From contig CAZILN010000332.1 of NCBI GenBank assembly GCA_964540005.1, forward strand, positions 1 to 16,444: DNA of 16,444 bases, in the 5' to 3' direction. The position numbers and the translations under genes are program-made. Shown here one piece after another: positions 13,813 to 16,444 of the stretch. This DNA is from CAZILN01 sp964540005 (lineage in GTDB: Bacteria; Bacteroidota; Bacteroidia; Bacteroidales; SM23-62). Each line of letters starts with the position of its first letter. Positions within the stretch are counted from its first letter, which is position 1. The notes below the pieces were generated by a model that was not told where the DNA came from, made no database searches, and was given only the letters and a program-made list of their open reading frames with translations.

Positions 13813-15318
13813 ATGAACTTTAATTCTCATATTACATTATGTTCCGGATCACAGGGATCATTCATGGTGCCCCGGATGATTATAATGGGTCTGCTGGTGG
13901 TATTGATGAGTGGCTGCATCCTTAGCGATCAAATGGATCGCTGGCCTGGATGCTGGGAGGGGCCTCATCCGGAAGCGGATGAAAAAAAATTTATTATATA
14001 TATAAGAGTTGACAACAATGGATTTTCCGGGAAAGGATACTGGACTTTAAACGGACATTATAATTCGTCATTTGAAGTTGACCGCCTTGTTGTGGATCAT
14101 GATAGTATCCGGTTCTTTGTTCCATTATGGGATTGTAATTATTCGGGAAGAATTAACCAAAAAAGCGATCTTATCGAAGGAGGGTTCCGGTGCAGCAATG
14201 AACCTTATGACCCGGTGATACTCCGAAAAAAGGAAGGGATAGAGAACTATTTACTGCTGCCAAAACCCGGAAGTGATCAGAAAGATTACCAGTATCAATA
14301 CAGAAAACCCCCTGGAAGAAATGATAAACTTGAAACCTCGGCTTATTATTCAGAGACTGACTCCTTATTTATTTACTCCATCATAGGGGATATCATCGCA
14401 GGATCTTATGGACGTATAAATTCTTTTTTGCTTGTAAAGGATGAGCGCTTGATCTGTGAAGAGTATTTTTTCGGATATACACGGGATACTCCACACCAGA
14501 TAGAGTCTTCGACGAAAAGCATTATTTCGCTGCTCATTGGCATTGCAATAGATCAGGGGAAAATCACAGATATAAATGAACCAGTTTATAAATCCTTCCC
14601 TGCATTTACCCGTCTTACATCAGGTGCTTACAGTGAAATTACCCTGAATCATCTGTTGACTATGACAGCCGGGTTCAAAAAGGATGACATCAGCGTATTT
14701 CAAAGTACTGACAGGATTGCATATGCACTGAACAGAGAACTGGTAAATCCGCCGGGAGAAATTTTTAATTATGATGGGGGTTGCACTGAGATACTTGGAG
14801 GAGTGATCCGTGAAAAAACCGCTTATTTTGCAGACTCATTTGCTGACAGGTATTTGTTTGCCCCATTGGGAATAGTGAATTATAATTGGGATGAACTAAA
14901 ACAGGAAGGATACCCCTGTGCTGCGGGATCCCTTCAATTATTGCCACGTGACATGGCAAAAATAGGTATCCTGGTGGCTAATAAGGGCATATGGGATTCT
15001 AAGGAAATTCTGAGTGCTGAATGGCTTGAAAAATCAACAGCAGCACAAACAAAAACCCATATTGAAGGAGATGATTACGCCTATCAATGGTGGAGAATAA
15101 AGCTCGAATCCGGGGGCAGGACCTATAATGCCATCTGGGCCAATGGTCTGGGCAGCCAGTTTATTTATATAATCCCCGAAATAAATTCAGTAATTGTAAC
15201 AACCGGGCATAATTATGAGAATGATTCCTGGGCAATCACCCGTGGCATAAGCAAATACCTGTATTTATTGGATCATCAAACGGACTCCTGCTCAGGAATC
15301 CTATGGGATGGAAAATAA
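13813..15318 (+). CDS. Lipoprotein serine hydrolase, beta-lactamase/PBP-like (class C family)
   Basis: 501 residues. A lipobox LMSGC places the lipidated Cys at residue 35, after a hydrophobic stretch MIIMGLLVVLMSG. The signal is normal in length if translation starts at Met18 (13864), so the ATG at 13813 may be 17 codons too early. Residues about 45-140 form a small beta-rich domain (WPGCWEGPHPE to DPVILRKKE) of unrecognised family, containing four Cys in the full mature protein region (C47, C108, C127 and later C324). The hydrolase domain runs from about 180 to 490: catalytic SxxK S232-K235 (SSTKS), LLTMTAGF (281-288), Tyr320 in FNYDGGCTEILGG as the second motif, and ANGLGSQFIYIIPE as the third. 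Family members hydrolyse esters, peptides or beta-lactams; this one is more likely an esterase or peptidase than a resistance enzyme. It sits alone between two divergent/convergent minus-strand units. Confidence 0.87.
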   Translation: MNFNSHITLCSGSQGSFMVPRMIIMGLLVVLMSGCILSDQMDRWPGCWEGPHPEADEKKFIIYIRVDNNGFSGKGYWTLNGHYNSSFEVDRLVVDHDSIRFFVPLWDCNYSGRINQKSDLIEGGFRCSNEPYDPVILRKKEGIENYLLLPKPGSDQKDYQYQYRKPPGRNDKLETSAYYSETDSLFIYSIIGDIIAGSYGRINSFLLVKDERLICEEYFFGYTRDTPHQIESSTKSIISLLIGIAIDQGKITDINEPVYKSFPAFTRLTSGAYSEITLNHLLTMTAGFKKDDISVFQSTDRIAYALNRELVNPPGEIFNYDGGCTEILGGVIREKTAYFADSFADRYLFAPLGIVNYNWDELKQEGYPCAAGSLQLLPRDMAKIGILVANKGIWDSKEILSAEWLEKSTAAQTKTHIEGDDYAYQWWRIKLESGGRTYNAIWANGLGSQFIYIIPEINSVIVTTGHNYENDSWAITRGISKYLYLLDHQTDSCSGILWDGK

Positions 15319-15363
15319 TGATGAAAAATAGCCGGCGAGAAGAGGGGGGATGAGCGATTTGAT

Positions 15364-15738
15364 TTAAGTTCCTATATATTTAAATGTGAGCTCCAGAATT
15401 TGCGAATAATATTCTCCTGTTTCCAGGTCATCTTCATCACCGTCTTCATAATACCAGTTAACCAGTACTTTATCTTTTGAGTTTTCAATGGCTTCAAATT
15501 TCCTGAGGATCATCAGTAGCACTTTGGAGGAGCTGGTGTTGAAGTATTCCAGATCAATATTAATGGTGGTTTTCTCCAGCGGACTGCTTATATACTCATC
15601 GACCCAGTCCATTAGTGGGCGATAAAATTCAGCCGTGTTCTCGGGATGAGACCGTCCCTTAATTTCTATTAAACCCTGTTGCGGATCAGCTGTGATCCGC
15701 GGGGTTTTGTTTGTTCCTTCAATAGCTAAAGAATTCAT
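15364..15738 (-). CDS. SiaC-type regulatory phosphoprotein (DUF1987), copy 1
   Basis: 124 residues, the full length of the DUF1987/SiaC family. The conserved core LEYFNTSSSKVLLMILRKFE (63-82) includes Thr68, the same residue number as the phosphorylated Thr of Pseudomonas aeruginosa SiaC as I recall it. There SiaB phosphorylates SiaC, SiaA removes the phosphate, and free SiaC activates the diguanylate cyclase SiaD. Other conserved parts are IKGRSHPENTAEFYRPLMDW and the acidic DGDEDDLETGEY tail (99-110). By analogy this cytoplasmic protein is a partner-switching antagonist or activator, but its partners are not in the window. It is about 72 percent identical (89 of 124 by hand count) to the neighbouring copy and lies downstream of it behind a terminator-like hairpin, so it may be expressed separately or by read-through. 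Confidence 0.88.
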   Translation of the reverse strand: MNSLAIEGTNKTPRITADPQQGLIEIKGRSHPENTAEFYRPLMDWVDEYISSPLEKTTINIDLEYFNTSSSKVLLMILRKFEAIENSKDKVLVNWYYEDGDEDDLETGEYYSQILELTFKYIGT

Positions 15739-15772
15739 TTATTAAGTGGTTTGATTTTAGGGTATCACTATG

Positions 15773-15817
15773 AAAAAAAAGGACAGCCCAATTGCAATTA
15801 CCCTTCATTTGTCCTTT
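15773..15817 (-). terminator. Intrinsic terminator between the two SiaC-type genes
   Basis: In the minus-strand transcript AAAGGACA pairs with UGUCCUUU across a 24-base loop and is followed by an uninterrupted run of U (the eight plus-strand A at 15773-15780, partly in the stem). The loop contains the self-complementary AATTGCAATT at 15790-15799. It starts about 42 bases after the stop of copy 2, the expected place for a rho-independent terminator. The wide loop makes it only moderately strong, so partial read-through into copy 1 is likely. Confidence 0.6.
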
Positions 15818-15859
15818 CAGGCTTAAGCAAACATGAAATTACAAATTTTTTGCGACATT

Positions 15860-16234
15860 TCATATTCCAATATATTTAAAACCCAGGTTGGTCATCTGGC
15901 CAATATATTCTCCTGTTTCAAGATCATCTTCATCATTTGCCTCATAGTACCATTGCACAATTACCCTTTCTTTCGAATCAGGGATGACTTCGAATTTCTT
16001 AAGAATATTCAGTAAAACCTTCGATGAACTGGTATTGAAATATTCAAGATTTATGCTTATTGTGGTTTTCTCCTGTGGGATTTTCACATATTTATCTGCC
16101 CAATCCATTAAAGGCCAGTAACATTGAGCCGTGTTCTCAGGATGGGATCTTCCTTTGATCTCAATCAATCCCTGCTCATGATCTGCGGTAATTTCAGGAG
16201 TTTTTGCAGTACCCTCAATTAATAGTGATCTCAT
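15860..16234 (-). CDS. SiaC-type regulatory phosphoprotein (DUF1987), copy 2
   Basis: 124 residues, same length as copy 1 and co-linear with it without gaps. It keeps Thr68 in YFNTSSSK, the IEIKGRSHPENTA segment (24-36) and the acidic DEDDLETGEY (101-110). Differences cluster at 37-54, 83-94 and 111-118, likely surfaces where the two copies could have gained different partners. For instance EFYR becomes QCYW, SSPL becomes KIPQ, and YSQILELT becomes IGQMTNLG. The gene is upstream of copy 1 in the same direction and has its own 160-base upstream region containing a perfect palindrome. Function by homology: a phosphorylation-switched regulator in a SiaA/B/C/D- or Rsb-like circuit. The actual output (c-di-GMP, sigma factor or other) is unknown. 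Confidence 0.88.
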   Translation of the reverse strand: MRSLLIEGTAKTPEITADHEQGLIEIKGRSHPENTAQCYWPLMDWADKYVKIPQEKTTISINLEYFNTSSSKVLLNILKKFEVIPDSKERVIVQWYYEANDEDDLETGEYIGQMTNLGFKYIGI

Positions 16235-16247
16235 TGTCTGATATGTG

Positions 16248-16268
16248 TTTCATATTATCAATATGAAA
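16248..16268 (-). promoter_or_regulatory. Perfect inverted repeat upstream of SiaC-type copy 2
   Basis: TTTCATAT, a five-base spacer, and ATATGAAA form a perfect 8-base inverted repeat ending 14 bases before the ATG at 16234 on the minus strand. A one-mismatch -7 box (TAGATTTC, 16272-16265) overlaps its upstream arm. The placement over the likely promoter start suggests an operator for a dimeric regulator or a 5' leader hairpin. It is A/T-rich, so the RNA hairpin alone would be weak. Confidence 0.4.
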
Positions 16269-16395
16269 TCTATGAATAATATTTGTAAAAATGAAACGAC
16301 AGATACCTTAATTGTTGATATTGGAACCAGACAGGACATTAAACGAAACGTGAAGCGATATTCGTACAGGGTTGAATTTACTATATTTACCCTTC

Positions 16396-16444
16396 ATGGA
16401 ACAACAGTTTAGCATTCCTGTTAGCCCTGACTGGGAAGCCTTGC
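16396..16444 (+). CDS. Start of an unidentified protein, cut by window edge
   Basis: An ATG at 16396 opens a frame that stays open to the window end and reads MEQQFSIPVSPDWEAL. Nothing in 16 residues identifies a family. Support comes from its position divergent to the SiaC-type genes and from TATATTTA (16382-16389), a one-mismatch -7 box that would lie only 6 bases before the ATG, implying a very short or absent leader. The rest of the 160-base spacer holds the palindrome at 16248-16268 and nothing else I recognise. Confidence 0.45.
   Translation, partial: MEQQFSIPVSPDWEAL

Noticed and set aside
13813..15318. Possible antibiotic-resistance beta-lactamase
   Set aside because: The SxxK and Tyr motifs place it in the class C/esterase superfamily, but the N-terminal extra domain, the lipoprotein anchor and the lack of a KTG motif argue for a general serine hydrolase.
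1..16444. Signs of a mobile element, prophage, CRISPR array or toxin-antitoxin pair
   Set aside because: No transposase, integrase, terminal repeats, spacer-repeat array or small paired toxin/antitoxin frames were found; composition and gene style look even across the window.

Overview
The window looks like chromosomal DNA of a Bacteroidota member, most likely Bacteroidales or a marine or sediment relative. The evidence is a GldA/GldF/GldG-type ABC cassette, a GIN-domain (DUF2807) secreted protein, tandem DUF1987 (SiaC-type) proteins, a hybrid histidine kinase of the usual Bacteroidota build, a near-complete lack of Shine-Dalgarno sequences, and promoter-like TTG...TAnnTTTG elements. I see no tRNA, rRNA, CRISPR array, insertion sequence, integrase or phage gene. 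No gene-free stretch exceeds 300 bases.

Layout. (1) 1-597, minus: a J-domain membrane protein cut by the window edge, divergent from (2) a TrmJ-type tRNA 2'-O-methyltransferase at 725-1426. (3) 1443-5684, minus: a four-gene ABC cassette, transcribed ATPase, permease, GldG-like protein, DUF4340 protein, with a perfect hairpin between the ATPase and permease genes. (4) 5804-6361, minus: a small Phe/Pro/acid-rich exported protein, divergent from (5) 6577-9051, a large polytopic alpha/beta hydrolase. The 215-base spacer between them carries a good Bacteroidota promoter facing each way. (6) 9111-10178: a secreted GIN-domain protein with about 13 SGGGD rungs. (7) 10204-13667, minus: a tightly packed operon of a hybrid histidine kinase, an extended short-chain dehydrogenase and a steroid 5-alpha-reductase family enzyme that closely resembles the human SRD5A proteins. 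(8) 13813-15318: a lipoprotein serine hydrolase of the beta-lactamase fold. (9) 15364-16234, minus: two tandem SiaC-type phosphoprotein regulators separated by an intrinsic terminator. (10) 16396 to the end: the first codons of an unidentified gene.

How the genes may work together. The ABC cassette is one transporter module of unknown substrate. The GIN protein, the small FP-rich protein, the hydrolase and the serine hydrolase are all envelope or exported proteins. The most interesting candidate system is the kinase-SDR-5-alpha-reductase operon. It suggests sensor-linked redox chemistry on a steroid-like or other isoprenoid enone substrate, but that is inference from family membership and gene order. 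The tandem SiaC proteins both keep the phosphorylatable Thr68 and point to a partner-switching signalling circuit whose kinase and phosphatase are not in the window.
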